From: Botryotinia globosa
Taxonomy: Eukaryota > Ascomycota > Leotiomycetes > Helotiales > Sclerotiniaceae
Direction of reading: 5' to 3'
DNA: 64,000 nucleotides
Assembly (NCBI GenBank): GCA_014898425.1
Contig: RCSZ01000001.1
Span: forward strand, 992,001 to 1,056,000
Part shown: in pieces, positions 1-10,764 of the stretch
Position numbering within the stretch: the stretch's first letter is position 1
Layout of the letters: every line of letters starts with the position of its first letter
Made by a program: the position numbers and the translations under genes
The notes under the pieces: model-generated
What the model saw: only the letters and a program-made list of their open reading frames with translations
The model's database searches: none
What the model was told of the DNA's origin: nothing

Positions 1-2
1 AT

Positions 3-287
3 GTTTTTCGTTGTTAAAATGGCCGAAATCCAATAGACAATCGCGACTGTGCTAGTGTTTGATGTGACTGGGCTGTCACCGATATTTGGCCCGACCACTT
101 CTGCATGCGCCAAATCTTCATCTGCGAGGGAGAACACGCCAATCGATGCAGTTTTACTACGTATGATCAACGCAGGAGTTGATTTGCTGAAGGCAAAAAC
201 AACAAGTACCCCTCCGTCTTCCCGAGGGGCAATGGTGAAAGGCGAAGAGTCGTTGAATGAATGGTGATTTGCAAATGGATGGAAAGT
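3..287 (-). CDS. possible internal exon of a gene running off the left edge
   Basis: On the minus strand a frame stays open for about 95 codons from position 287 to the window edge. It begins directly after a TAG at 290-288 that could be a splice acceptor, and a good donor (GTAAGAT, 437-431) lies upstream, so an intron of about 150 nt (288-437) is possible. The translation looks protein-like, with hydrophobic stretches such as GVLVVFAFS, but it has no in-frame ATG and matches no family I recognise. The upstream exon would contain stops and so would have to be 5' UTR, or start elsewhere. This is a suggestion of a truncated gene rather than a supported model; the opposite strand also has a 72-codon frame here. 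Confidence 0.2.
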
Positions 288-2631
288 CTATCCTTCGAGT
301 CGAGTAAACAAGGACAGTGTGATGCAACGCATACTGATTGTTTGTTGATGGCGTTGGAAGATGGAGATATTGGGCAGGGCGGAGGGAGAAAACAGATGAC
401 GGGATCCAAAGGCTTTGAGGGGAAATGAAGATCTTACCTGAGTATCTTTTTATGATATTATTTTAAGTCTTTAGGAAAGAGATCTCACAGACTGAAATAG
501 GAAGAGAAAGGTCGGATGTTATGCGACGTGGGAAATGTGTTTGTGTGTTGGTTTTGATTCTTGGGATGGTTTTCTCGATTAGAGAAAGTGGTAGGGACCG
601 TAGGCCGTGAGGAAGTTGCTGGAAGGACGCACTAGTGCCACTTTTAGAAGATGGGAACTTGGGAAGCGATCTGCGAGGTAAAGGGAATGAATGAACGAAT
701 GTGAACGGATCCATGGATAACCTCGAGATCGTAAAAGGGGCTCAGTGTTTTATTATGTATTATTCTGGAAAATTACTCGAATGATATAAATTCAATTTAT
801 TGATTCCTTTCCGAGGGGGAGAGGGGAGAGAGTTACTTGGGACGGATTATATCAGAAATCAACTTTGTAAGTGATTTATTCATCTACATACTGTATATGT
901 ATGGGCAAAATGGTTGAGATTCTTTTCTTTTGACTGTTGTTCATACGTTATATTATGTGGGTTTCAACTTTCGGGGTATCTAGACGCTTGGGTTGAATCG
1001 AATTAGACAACTCTCTTTCCAATATAAGAACACTGAGCGTTGAACGATCTTCATACATCTGGCATCTCAAGACCCCCCTTTCTATCGTCTTTCCTCTGTA
1101 CAATCGTCTTCTATAAGCAAGACCTGAGAGGCAGAGAGAGACACGAGACACGAATGCCAATACTACCTACCATATGTATGAGAAGTCTTGATATGTACCT
1201 ACCTATACACTTTCACATCTCCACTGTTAGTGAGCCAACGAGGCAACCCAACCCAGCCCAAGTATAAGAGTCAGAGATATTCGGTTCGAGATGATTTCCA
1301 TGCAGTTCAACAGGGCTGATGAATACCTACCCGACTCTGTAAATGCCTGGTTCGTGTGGCTGGATTGGACCAATCTTGGTGAATGGGAATGGTAAATTCA
1401 GGTCGTTAAAAGTGGTTATCCGTTGCACGAATGTACAGTAACATGATTTGACCTTGACCCAGATTTGCATTGTCACGAGTTTTACATTGATCCGAAGATG
1501 GAAGGCTTTTGGGTCATTTTCTTGAGATGTTGGGCGTTTCTGTTTCGGTTTCGGTTTCCATCCCTTGACCCTTTCCTTTCCTTCCATTCCTTCCATTCCT
1601 TCCTTTCCAAGTAATCCATGTGAACTGACTTTCTGTGATTGTGGCAGTGCTAACAAATGAGGTCTAAAAGCATAGACGTTCTGTTCTTCTGCCTTGGTTT
1701 CTGGAATCTGGAAGGGCATTTATGATTAGTACTGTATCACCGCTGCGTTGTGTTTGGTGTTAGACCGTTCACAAGCACAAGCACAAGGGCACAACTTGTA
1801 GCTGTTTCAATATCGGCACATCATCAATGGAGCACTCCATAGTCAAGTAGGCTTGAGTAGATGTTGTCTTCGACACCGAGTATGTTCTGTTCTTCAATCG
1901 ATAACCACAAGCCGGTTGATTTCTGTAGAGTCAGATATACCTAAATCCTACTACGGTAGGTACGTACTTACAGATAGGTGCGAGTTATGAACATGAATTT
2001 CTAGGAATGTTAGCTAGGTAGGTAGTGGGGCAGAGTAGTATCATTAGAGTACGGAGTGGTTCATAACACGATTCCACTGTAGCCAGGTAGGTAGGTAGGT
2101 AGGTAATCATCACAGTAGCAATCAACAGTCGAGTAAAGGAGTATCCGAGTCCTTCAAGTTTAAACTTTGCCGTCTCTAACAAGAGTCGTAGGTAGTCCGT
2201 CATATGAAATTGATATACAAAGTACCTAGCTCACCAGCTGGAACTCTGCAACAAGCAGACATGTTCATGCCACTTTAGTCACGCTCTGTTTATTTTTGGG
2301 TGGTTAAGCACGCGTTCTGCGCACATTCACCCCCACATACCTTTAAAGCAGCCATGATTCCCCATTCAAAACAGCTGATCATGACGATGAACTGATCTTT
2401 TCCCCCACAACCTCGATTTCAAGGCACAAATACGTCTTTCATGTCCAAGAGTTTCTATCCGAGTTTCTATCCAAGCTTCCAGCCCGCAAGCTACTTGGGT
2501 ATCATCCAGCAAATCATTTCATAAACAATCATACCACCACCAATTGAACAACCCCTCAAATACATCCGTCATCCTTCTACCTTCGAAATACCACCACGAG
2601 AAAAAAAAATTACTCAAATATAATCATCATC
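288..2631. other. intergenic region, no gene recognised
   Basis: Only short unsupported frames are present. The stretch contains simple-sequence patches, including CCTTCCATT-type pyrimidine repeats near 1565-1610 and a TAGG tetranucleotide run at about 2083-2105. The last few hundred bases should carry the promoter and 5' UTR of the ATPase inhibitor gene that starts at 2632; the leader just before its ATG is A-rich and CA-rich, as is common in filamentous fungi. Confidence 0.6.
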
Positions 2632-3145
2632 ATGTATCGTCTTGCAATCAACTCTGCCATGCGACCAGCAGTCCGCACATCCATCCCAGCTGCTAGAGCA
2701 TTCACTGTATCAGCACGCATCATGGGAGAGGGAGACACCGGCGCTGCCAGATTTGGCGGCCAACAGTAAGTTTTCCATCCCTTCCAATGCTACTACTTTA
2801 CTATCCTCGCGATATTGAGTTGCGCAAAGGAAAGGGTAAGCTCCCATCCGCATCTGCAGCTACAGAACTAACAACCTTTTCCCTAGAGATGCCTTTACCA
2901 AACGCGAAAAGGCTAATGAGGATTACACCATCCGTCAACGTGAGAATGAGAAACTCTTGGAGTTGAGGAAGAAAATTGCCGAACAACGTGATCACCTGAA
3001 GAAACTCGAGGACCACATGTAAGAATGCCCTTTTCACCCAATACCATCCTCTACTCCCTCTCTGTCCCTATACTCAATCCGCTCAAGCTAACCTCCCCTC
3101 TCCAGTTCCGAAATCGAGAAGCAATCCGGTGGCGAGCAGAAGTAA
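2632..3145 (+). CDS. INH1: mitochondrial F1F0-ATPase inhibitor, IF1 family
   Basis: Exons 2632-2765, 2887-3018 and 3106-3145 join in phase to 101 aa. IF1 proteins bind the F1 sector in the mitochondrial matrix when the proton gradient falls and stop wasteful ATP hydrolysis. Residues 1 to about 30 are rich in Arg, Ala and Ser and lack acidic residues, fitting a mitochondrial presequence. The core then begins GEGDTGAARFGG, a close match to the family's inhibitory motif, followed by a charged helix (about residues 45-95) with coiled-coil character and the family's Lys/Glu-rich C-terminus. Both introns have GTAAG donors and pyrimidine-rich acceptors. The final codons read GGEQK then TAA; a GTAAGT overlaps the stop, so a further 3' UTR intron is possible. 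Length suits the family (about 85-105 aa). Its 3' end converges with NSP1. Confidence 0.93.
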
Positions 3146-3977
3146 GTATACACATACTTTTAGAAAAATACTTCGAGCTTTCGTCCATATATCCATATAT
3201 CCATAGTCAGAATTTGAGAAGTACTGTTTTCCTTCGATGGATTCCTCTCTTCTCTGAATGCAATCAAGTCTTTTAATTCTCATCCCCTGTCTCTCTTATC
3301 TTTTTCTCGCTTTGCAGAATTTAAGAAAGAAGAAAATACTAAATGCTTTGGTTCATTACCAGCTAAATCAACCTGAAAATTTGCAAAAATATAAAAAAGC
3401 TACATATGTGGATGAGCGCGGGGGAAGGTGGAAAGGGGGCCGTTTAAGTCGAGCAAGACTGAACAAAATGAGATATGATATCAGGATTGTGATGAAATTA
3501 TGGTCGTTTATAGTCGGTGAAATTTTTGATTGTATGATACGATCATTGCCTGTCCACGTGGTTGCAAAATTTCCATGTGTGTCAAGCCAAGTTGATTCCA
3601 TTTCAATGGAACAAAATTGGTTATGAGCTTGATCAGTCTCTATTCTCTCTTGCTTCATGCTATCTATTATACACAAAATTGCTCGCTAGAACACTTCTGC
3701 CCCGTTTCGTACATCCACGCATTCGCCTACTTTGGATATATGAATCCTTTTGTATCTCTCTCCTCTCCTCAATCATTTATTGAAGGCTTGCGGTATTCAG
3801 TCTTCCATGTTCATTATCCACGTATGCTCCCCTTAAAATAGACCATCCATGCATGAATTTGCAAATGTATTTCCTGCCAAATCAAAACGCCCAAAACAAC
3901 CATTCAGCACGCCAGTACAAACTTGTCAGCCTCCATTTTATCTGCTCTATCAAGCTCTATCCTTCGTTCTCGGCCCT
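3146..3977. other. convergent intergenic region (INH1 and NSP1 3' ends)
   Basis: About 830 bases between two convergent stops. Overlapping short frames on both strands look like chance. The region presumably holds both 3' UTRs; no repeat or RNA gene was recognised. Confidence 0.6.
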
Positions 3978-6056
3978 TCATCTTCTGCCCATAAAAGATC
4001 TATAGAAGTGATCTGCAGCATCACCTTCCGCTCCACCAAGACCATTTGCACTCATACTTTGTCCCAATTTGTGCGCCGCCTCAACTTTCTCTTGTAGTGT
4101 TTTGGCATTCTGATCAATCCATTGTAATTGCATAAGATGTGAATTAAGGACTCGAACGATATGGGAAAGCTGTAGGCATATTTGATTAGTGGAATTCTTC
4201 AAAAGTCTGACATATAGATTGGAGTAACTTACTGGATCATCAGACTTGGTGCTCTTGTTCAAAGTAGCAGATGCCTCATTCATAGCTTCGATCATAGTAG
4301 AAAGATCTTTGCCCATTTCATCAAGTTTGTCCGCCAATTTCTCCGCCATCTTGTAGGTTCTCTCACGCTCCTGATCTGGCCCTTGTAGTGTTTCGACTGC
4401 TGTATTTTTGAACATATCGTCAACCTCCTGTTCATAGCGATCGAGCCACTGTTCGAGTTCGGCTTGCTGACCTTCCACCGTCGCTAGTTGTCGTTCGACT
4501 TCTGCGCTTGATCGCTCAGCCTCAAAGGTAGTATTGTATAATTTCTGAATCTTATCTCCATTCTCGACCAAAAGACGATCCCACTGAGCTACCTTGGTTG
4601 CTTGTTCTTGGAATTCCTTCTGGTATTTCGCCAAATCAGATGCCCATCGGGTGATGATTTCATCCATAGTTTTGTTCTTAAGACGAGATAATTCTGGTCT
4701 TGGGCCAGCCGTAGAAGCTCCTAGAGATGCTGCATTTCCTGCAGCCCCAGGGCCAGCAGTTGCTCCGGCTCGTTGATCTAGATTCGCAGAGCCAGCATTT
4801 GTGGTCGATGAAGCAGGGGCAGGAGTGCTGCTGTTGGTTGGGCCAGAAGTACCGGGAGTTGATGATTTAGCTGCGCCAAACAAACTTGATGTTGTAGCAG
4901 CTGGTGCAGGAGTGGAAGTGGTTGCGGCACTAGTCGAAGCAGCGTTTCCAAAAAGCGATGGTGTTTGCGCTGGGGCAGATGCAGATGGTGCGGGTGTAGA
5001 TGTAGCTGGATTTGGTTTTCCAAACAGACTGCTGGTAGCAGAAGCTGCGGGAGCGGGAGTAGTAGAAGCCTGTGTTCCAGGGGTGCTAGCTGCTGGAGTA
5101 GCAGAAGGGAAGCTGAAAGATGGGGCTGGCTTAGCAGCTTCTGTAGTGGCCACAGGTGTCGAGCTGGCAGGGGGAGCTGCCAAAGCAGCAGGCTTATTTC
5201 CACCAAACATGTTACCACTAGGAGCAGAAGGTTTTGCAGCACCACCACCACCACCGAACAAGTTGCTAGTAGGAGCTGCAGCTGCAGGAGTGCCGCTGGA
5301 AAAAAGACCGCCAGTAAGGGCCGGTGCAGCGGGTGTCTGTGTAGGTTGTGATGCGGCTGCTGGTTTTGGTGTTCCGAACAGACCTCCAGCTGATTGCGAT
5401 TGAGCACCTCCGCCAAACAAGTTGCCTGTACTCGCAGCTGGTGCATTATTTGTAGGTGGTGGTCCTGCAGGGGTTGTAGATGCAAAACTGAAAGGCTTGC
5501 TTGGTGCTGGTGTTGTTGATCCTAAACTTGGGGTACTCGAAGCTACTCCTCCAAACATACCACCTCCTGCTGCTGGCTTGTTCATTTCTGAGAACATACC
5601 CCCTGTAGGAGTTGCGGGTTTATTCTCCGTTGTTGGCGTTGAAGCACCATCTGGCTTGGGCCCTCCGAAACTAAAGCCTCCACTTCCACCTGCAGTTGCG
5701 CCTCCTCCACCAAAAAGTCCACTTCCTGTTGAAGTTGTAGGTGTGGTGCTAGCAGCAGGCTTTCCGAAACTGAAAGAAGACGTGGCATTGGGGGCATTTC
5801 CCGTGCTTTGGCCAAAGATACCTCCAGCGGCTGGCTTTGCAGCTCCTGCGGTTGATGCTCCTGCTCCTCCAAAGACCGGTGCTTGTGCTCCAGCTGGTTT
5901 TGGTGCGCCGAATAGAGATGATGGTGCGGCCCCAGATGTAGCTGGCGTACCTCCAAATAGTCCAGCTCCAGAGCTATTAGGAGGGTTACTAGAACTTCCC
6001 CCACCAAACAATCCCCCGCCGGAACTTCCAGTGTTGCCGAATGTAAATCCAGACAT
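3978..6056 (-). CDS. NSP1: FG nucleoporin NSP1 / Nup62 family
   Basis: Exons 6056-4233 and 4169-3978 give 671 aa. Nsp1/Nup62 is a central-channel nucleoporin: its FG repeats form the permeability barrier and bind import receptors, and its C-terminus forms a trimeric coiled coil with Nup57/Nup54 and Nup49/Nup58. Residues 1 to about 430 are Gly/Ala/Pro/Ser/Thr-rich with many GLFG, FSFG and SLFG units. From about 455 the Nsp1_C coiled coil begins (LSRLKNKTMDE, then a long heptad region), with the conserved VLNSHLMQLQWID segment near the end. The 63-nt intron at 4170-4232 has no in-frame stop, so unspliced translation would insert 21 spurious residues. Removing it restores DDP-LSHIVRVLN, as in yeast Nsp1. 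The gene is divergent from the Laa2-like gene across 511 bp. Confidence 0.95.
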   Translation of the reverse strand: MSGFTFGNTGSSGGGLFGGGSSSNPPNSSGAGLFGGTPATSGAAPSSLFGAPKPAGAQAPVFGGAGASTAGAAKPAAGGIFGQSTGNAPNATSSFSFGKPAASTTPTTSTGSGLFGGGGATAGGSGGFSFGGPKPDGASTPTTENKPATPTGGMFSEMNKPAAGGGMFGGVASSTPSLGSTTPAPSKPFSFASTTPAGPPPTNNAPAASTGNLFGGGAQSQSAGGLFGTPKPAAASQPTQTPAAPALTGGLFSSGTPAAAAPTSNLFGGGGGAAKPSAPSGNMFGGNKPAALAAPPASSTPVATTEAAKPAPSFSFPSATPAASTPGTQASTTPAPAASATSSLFGKPNPATSTPAPSASAPAQTPSLFGNAASTSAATTSTPAPAATTSSLFGAAKSSTPGTSGPTNSSTPAPASSTTNAGSANLDQRAGATAGPGAAGNAASLGASTAGPRPELSRLKNKTMDEIITRWASDLAKYQKEFQEQATKVAQWDRLLVENGDKIQKLYNTTFEAERSSAEVERQLATVEGQQAELEQWLDRYEQEVDDMFKNTAVETLQGPDQERERTYKMAEKLADKLDEMGKDLSTMIEAMNEASATLNKSTKSDDPVSYSNLYVRLLKNSTNQICLQLSHIVRVLNSHLMQLQWIDQNAKTLQEKVEAAHKLGQSMSANGLGGAEGDAADHFYRSFMGRR

Positions 6057-6567
6057 CTTGTAGATATTATTATTGAGCTTTGAAAATAGGGATGCGAATC
6101 GAAACCGAGGAAGGAAGATTTTCCGATGTTGTTGATTGTTTATACCAGATCAGAAGCTGGTTATTTGTGAAGAAATCGAGATGATCAGCAATACAATATA
6201 GTTCAATGTTAAATTGAATTGAGGTACAGCTTCTGCAATAACCGAATTGATTTAATCAGCCTTGCGCATTTCAAAGCGCGTGAAATTGAAGTCTTTTATC
6301 TTTCTTAGCCTTTCCCAGCGCGACTTTTTGGTACTGTATCGCGCCTCAATCAAAAATTAAGCGAGTGAACAACAGAATGATCGGAGCTCTTGCTATCATT
6401 GACCGAGAAGGGAGCAGTTGTCATTGTTCCCCCTTGGGATTAGACTTTCTCTCGTTCACTACTCAGTATACATTGCCAACACGATAATCATACCTCCAGA
6501 CCATTTTGTCTATTGATTTAGATCTTCTATCAAGGTTATCGCTGTTATCTCGCTGGTATCATCAATC
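6057..6567. promoter_or_regulatory. shared divergent promoter of NSP1 and the Laa2-like gene
   Basis: These 511 bases separate the two start codons, which point away from each other, so the interval must contain both promoters and 5' UTRs. It has AT-rich patches and mixed pyrimidine tracts, but I could not identify a specific factor site with confidence. Confidence 0.6.
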
Positions 6568-8452
6568 ATGGCTGAGGAAGACCACGGGAGTCTAGAACCT
6601 CCTACAAGGACTAGCATTGAGGACCCAGGCGCACACGAACTTGCAGGTAAGGCCGACGAAACTAAGTTTCAACACTCTCTGTTGTTTATGCGATGATGAG
6701 GATAGAATGGTCAAAATGCCGAACATACCCTCGGAAGTTTACACAGTTGATTTGCTCTAACATTTTTGTTACTTAGAAACTGTTGAATCCTCGGATTCAG
6801 AAGACCATTTTTCAGATGCACACTCTGGTCTAGAACCATCCACCGCAGCCTCACCCACTGTCCCCACTACTCGAATTGAGAAAGTCGACGATGAACCAAG
6901 CTATGGAGAAGTTCCAGGCACACAAGCATATAATATGAGAGCAGAGGACGCTGAGCCTGATCAAGTTGCAATGGCTCCAGAATTTGATACTATCGCACGA
7001 GCTCGACGACCTTCAACTCCGGGTGACTTACCCATTCCCATCACTGTCGTTGAGAAGATAGACCCCGACACTCCTAGCCATGGAGAAGTACCGGGTACAC
7101 CAGCGTATGAAAAGCGTAAAGCTGACGCAGTCCCGGACTTGGTCTTGGACTCAACTCCTGGTCGCAGTCGCTCCAATACTCTTAATACGACTGGTATAAC
7201 GAGATCAAGAGCTGGTAGTACACCAGGGGACTTACCGATTCCCAAGACTGTAGTTGAGAGGATAGACTCTGAACCAAGTCATGGCGAAGTTCCCGGTACC
7301 GCTGCATATGAATTGCGAAAGGAAGACGCTCAACCGGACGACATAATTGAGGTCGCTGATGTACCTGGTATGTATTAACAATGGTTTCCAAACACCTTCA
7401 GAGTTATTGACTGAGTTAGAATCTAGCTCCCCGTCCCTAAGTCTACGACGTCAAAGCTCTTCGGCGGCGGCAGCGAACAAGGCCGTAGAAGAGGAATATA
7501 ATGAAGAAGAAGACGGACATGATGGTCATGGTGGAGAAGGTGGAGAAGATGCAGACGATGGCGGTTTTGGGGATGATTTCGATGATTTTGAGGAAGGAGA
7601 GGAAGATGCAGAGTTTGGTGATTTTGATGATGGATTTCAAGAGCCTGAAGTAACCCAATCTTCTCTACCAATTCCTGTAGTTCCTTCTTTTGTAAGTAGT
7701 CGTCTACTTTCCGTATGCAACAATAGTACACTCAGTCCTAACACAAGTATTTTGTTCAGCCCACCTTTGACCTGACAGATCTCAATGCCCCCGAGGATAT
7801 TCGTTCTGCAACAGAACCCTACCTCGACCATATATTCCCCTCCGACACAATTGATATATCAGTCCTCCCACCTCTTGAAACCCCGAATCCCATATTCCTC
7901 ACGCCACGATCCGCATCACTATGGTCACAACTCGTAGCTCCACCGCCCCTTCAGCCACCAAATTGGATTCGATCCCGTATTCGTCGTCTCTTCCTCGTCA
8001 GTCTCGGTATTCCCGTATCTCTGGATGAAATCCTCCCAGCTTCCACACAAAAGAAACTCATCCTCCCTTCTTTATCTTTGCATCCATCATCTTCTGGCTC
8101 TCTCGAAAGTTCCATAGATCGTATCAAATCCTCTTCTTCTACTTCCCTTGACTCACAAGGCAACGTCAAGCCTTCCCGCTCTGATAGTCGACGTCGAAAG
8201 GGTCCTCCACCTGCCCCTCAATTAGACTTAGTATCTGCACGTCAAATGTGTGAGATTACAGAAGAGGCTCTACAAGGTTTAACAATGGATGAGTTGAAGG
8301 GACACGTGAAAAAGCTCGAGGAAATGGAAGTTTTAGCTAAAGAAGTATTAGACTATTGGACGATGAGGACTGATGAAAAGCTGGGTGATAGGGAGGCTTT
8401 TGAGGGGGTCATCGAAAATTTGGTCAAGCATGCTAGGAAGGTTAGGAAGTGA
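6568..8452 (+). CDS. aftiphilin/Laa2-like AP-1 clathrin-adaptor accessory protein
   Basis: Exons 6568-6646, 6777-7367, 7420-7691 and 7760-8452 encode 544 aa. Seen in the protein: three copies of a motif centred on S(H/Y)GEVPGT-x-AY (residues about 57-88, 107-147, 174-214), two preceded by TPGDLPIP; an acidic Phe-rich stretch (272-297, with GFGDDFDDF and FGDFDDGF); and a C-terminal half with WSQL, then RRLFLVSLGIPVSLDEIL (about 368-406), and a final charged helix. Acidic DF/GF clusters of this kind bind the gamma-ear of AP-1 and GGA adaptors. Together with the Trp/LGIP block this resembles aftiphilin and yeast Laa2, which act in trans-Golgi/endosome clathrin traffic. The family call is inference from pattern; the N-terminal repeats are not part of any domain I know. 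All introns have GT-AG ends. Confidence 0.72.
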
Positions 8453-9197
8453 TGATCTTTTTGCTCTTTTGGGCAGTGCTACATATTCCATTGAGTAATC
8501 AATACTATATGTATCAAGTCTTTTATTCTAGGGACTTATCAAAATCATTATGCTATTTAATTGAGCAAATGAGCAAATGAGCCAGCCGTAACATGACCAC
8601 CTTCTATCCTCCGAGTTATCTTACTGGTGATATTATAATCATCCTCTGCCCATTTGCTTACCCCGATCAAATCCATTCTGATATCCCAGCTCCTTCTCTC
8701 AAACTGTGTCCTTGATAACCCATGATACTGTACTTGCTCTCCCAGTACCTCCCATCTGCAGACCAGATGTGCACCCCAAAACAGCCATGTACCCCTCAAC
8801 ACTGCATAATCACCAGTTTCATATCCCGTCTTACTTATCATTAGCTTCCAAGTTCGTATGCTAACACATCGAAGCTTGTGTGTTATATATATAAACCTCC
8901 CTATTCATCGATATAGATGCGTATATATAACTACCAACTATCCCTTGCACATCCCCATTTTGTGCGTAGACTCTTTACCCCGTAGCCTGATTCTTTGCTT
9001 GCTGCATATACTTGTATCATATCCCATATCCCACACCTCCATCAACAAAAATCGCAACCCCCGCCTACTCATCTTTTCATAATTTCCCCTCTCGAATTAT
9101 ATTCATTACTTACTCTAACTTAGTCGATAAAATCCATCTCATATTTTTCTATCTTTTATAATAATAAAAACATTAGTCCCATTTCCCAATCCCTACT

Positions 9198-9297
9198 TCT
9201 CACTTCCTGCCTCTCACTTCCTGCCTCTCACTTCCTGCCTCTCACTTCCTGCCTCTCACTTCTCACTTCCCACTTCCCACTTCTCACTTCCCACTTA
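9198..9297. repeat. CTCACTTCCTGCCT minisatellite
   Basis: A 14-base unit recurs about four times and then decays into CTCACTTCC / CCACTTCC variants. It is purely pyrimidine-rich on the plus strand. Confidence 0.85.
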
Positions 9298-9351
9298 CAG
9301 ACTATAAACTTCCTTCTACATCTCCACACTCACATATCGTAATATCATATC

Positions 9352-9433
9352 CCCTCTATCCCTCTATCCCTCTATCCCTCTATCCCTCTATCCCTCTATC
9401 CCTCTATCCCTCTATCCCTCTATCCCTCTATCC
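9352..9433. repeat. (CCCTCTAT)n microsatellite
   Basis: About ten near-perfect tandem copies of an 8-base unit, immediately downstream of the CTCACTTCC minisatellite. Confidence 0.9.
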
Positions 9434-10764
9434 CTCCATCCCCCTATTTCCCTTCATTTCACCTCCTCTCCCCTCCACTCTCACTCTCACTCCCATCTCC
9501 CATATCCCACCTCCAAATTTCTTCATTCTCCAAATGTATTCTTCAAAAAGACACTCACCCTTAGTGAGCAGCTACACATGATCAAGACTCGAGAGATGTT
9601 CGATGCTTTATTTTAGTTTGAGGGAGCTATTTTGCAAGCATAAGAATGGAGTTAGGGTTAGGATGGGTTGAAACCGAAATTGGAATTGGAGTTGGAATTT
9701 TTAGATATCAAGAAGTAGAAGGGATGGGTGTTAGGTGAGGAAACCGTCCAAATCCTTTACTTCACAGTGAACATTTCTTTTTCAAAAAAAAGCATAATTC
9801 TACCCATGATGGATAGCACAGCGTTTCAAGCCTAGGTAGTAGCCCTATTACATTCACATTCACAAATCACCATCATCAAAGCCATGTATATCTTGATAAA
9901 AGGCAATGGATGAATTCCTCTTAATCTTGACTAACAGTCGACACACGTTCCACATCTCAAACCAGCCCGTAAATTCCTTCAACCAATGCCTAAAAGCTTT
10001 CTCGCTGATGAACCACTGCAACTATATTTATACGATGCTACGCTGCACCATGTCATTCCCGAGAAGATATCAAACCAGGAGCTCCGACGAAAAACCACGC
10101 AACAATATATTTCATCAATCCGTCCATCATCTTTTCCCCGAAGCCCGAAATAACACCAGTATACCGGTGTAAATTCAATCAAAGAAGAGTAGAGACGTGA
10201 AAGATCCTCCGTCGCGGCTATGTACTGGAAAGAAAGAGATTCGAAAACCGAGAAAGACCACGTAGTAAATTAGATGAATATCACGCCGCACACCTAAAAG
10301 CAATGCCGTCCAGGCCCCCATCCATGCACGCAAGAGTGGTATCATGATCGATGTACTATAATGCACCAAACCATGACGCCTTTCCATTTTCGCCAAGGTA
10401 TGTATCGAGGTAATGTAATTTGTAAGTAAAGCTCGCTGGAATTTTTTCATCGAATTGTGAGACGTTTCAGAGTCGCGAATTGCCGAAAGTAGAGTAGTGA
10501 ACCAAAGGAAGTATTGTGTAAAACTCGAAAGAAACCATAACCATTAACCATAAACCATAAAAGCCGAGTCATCCACCATTATTGTTGTCAATCCCATGAA
10601 AATTGAGAGCAAGCGTCATTAAAGTATCCTAGATGCAGCAGGGTATCTTGCAGTAGTGTAAGAGAAACCAATGAAAGATCAAAGAACCCAAATCGTAGAG
10701 GTATGCCGAGGGGTATCCGCGAAAGACGACCAATTTGAGTAAGACTACGCGCGACTATAGCTAT

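Larger units (their letters stand above)
8453..10764. other. convergent intergenic region with simple repeats
   Basis: More than 2.3 kb between the stop of the Laa2-like gene and the stop of the RRM gene. Apart from two pyrimidine-rich tandem arrays listed separately and the probable 3' UTRs, I see only short unsupported frames. One 88-codon frame (9906-10172, plus) has no recognisable domain. Confidence 0.55.

Noticed and set aside
4778..6063. Frames of 128-235 codons overlapping NSP1 in other frames and strands
   Set aside because: The FG-repeat region of NSP1 has strong codon bias and low complexity, so shadow frames stay open by chance; no independent features.
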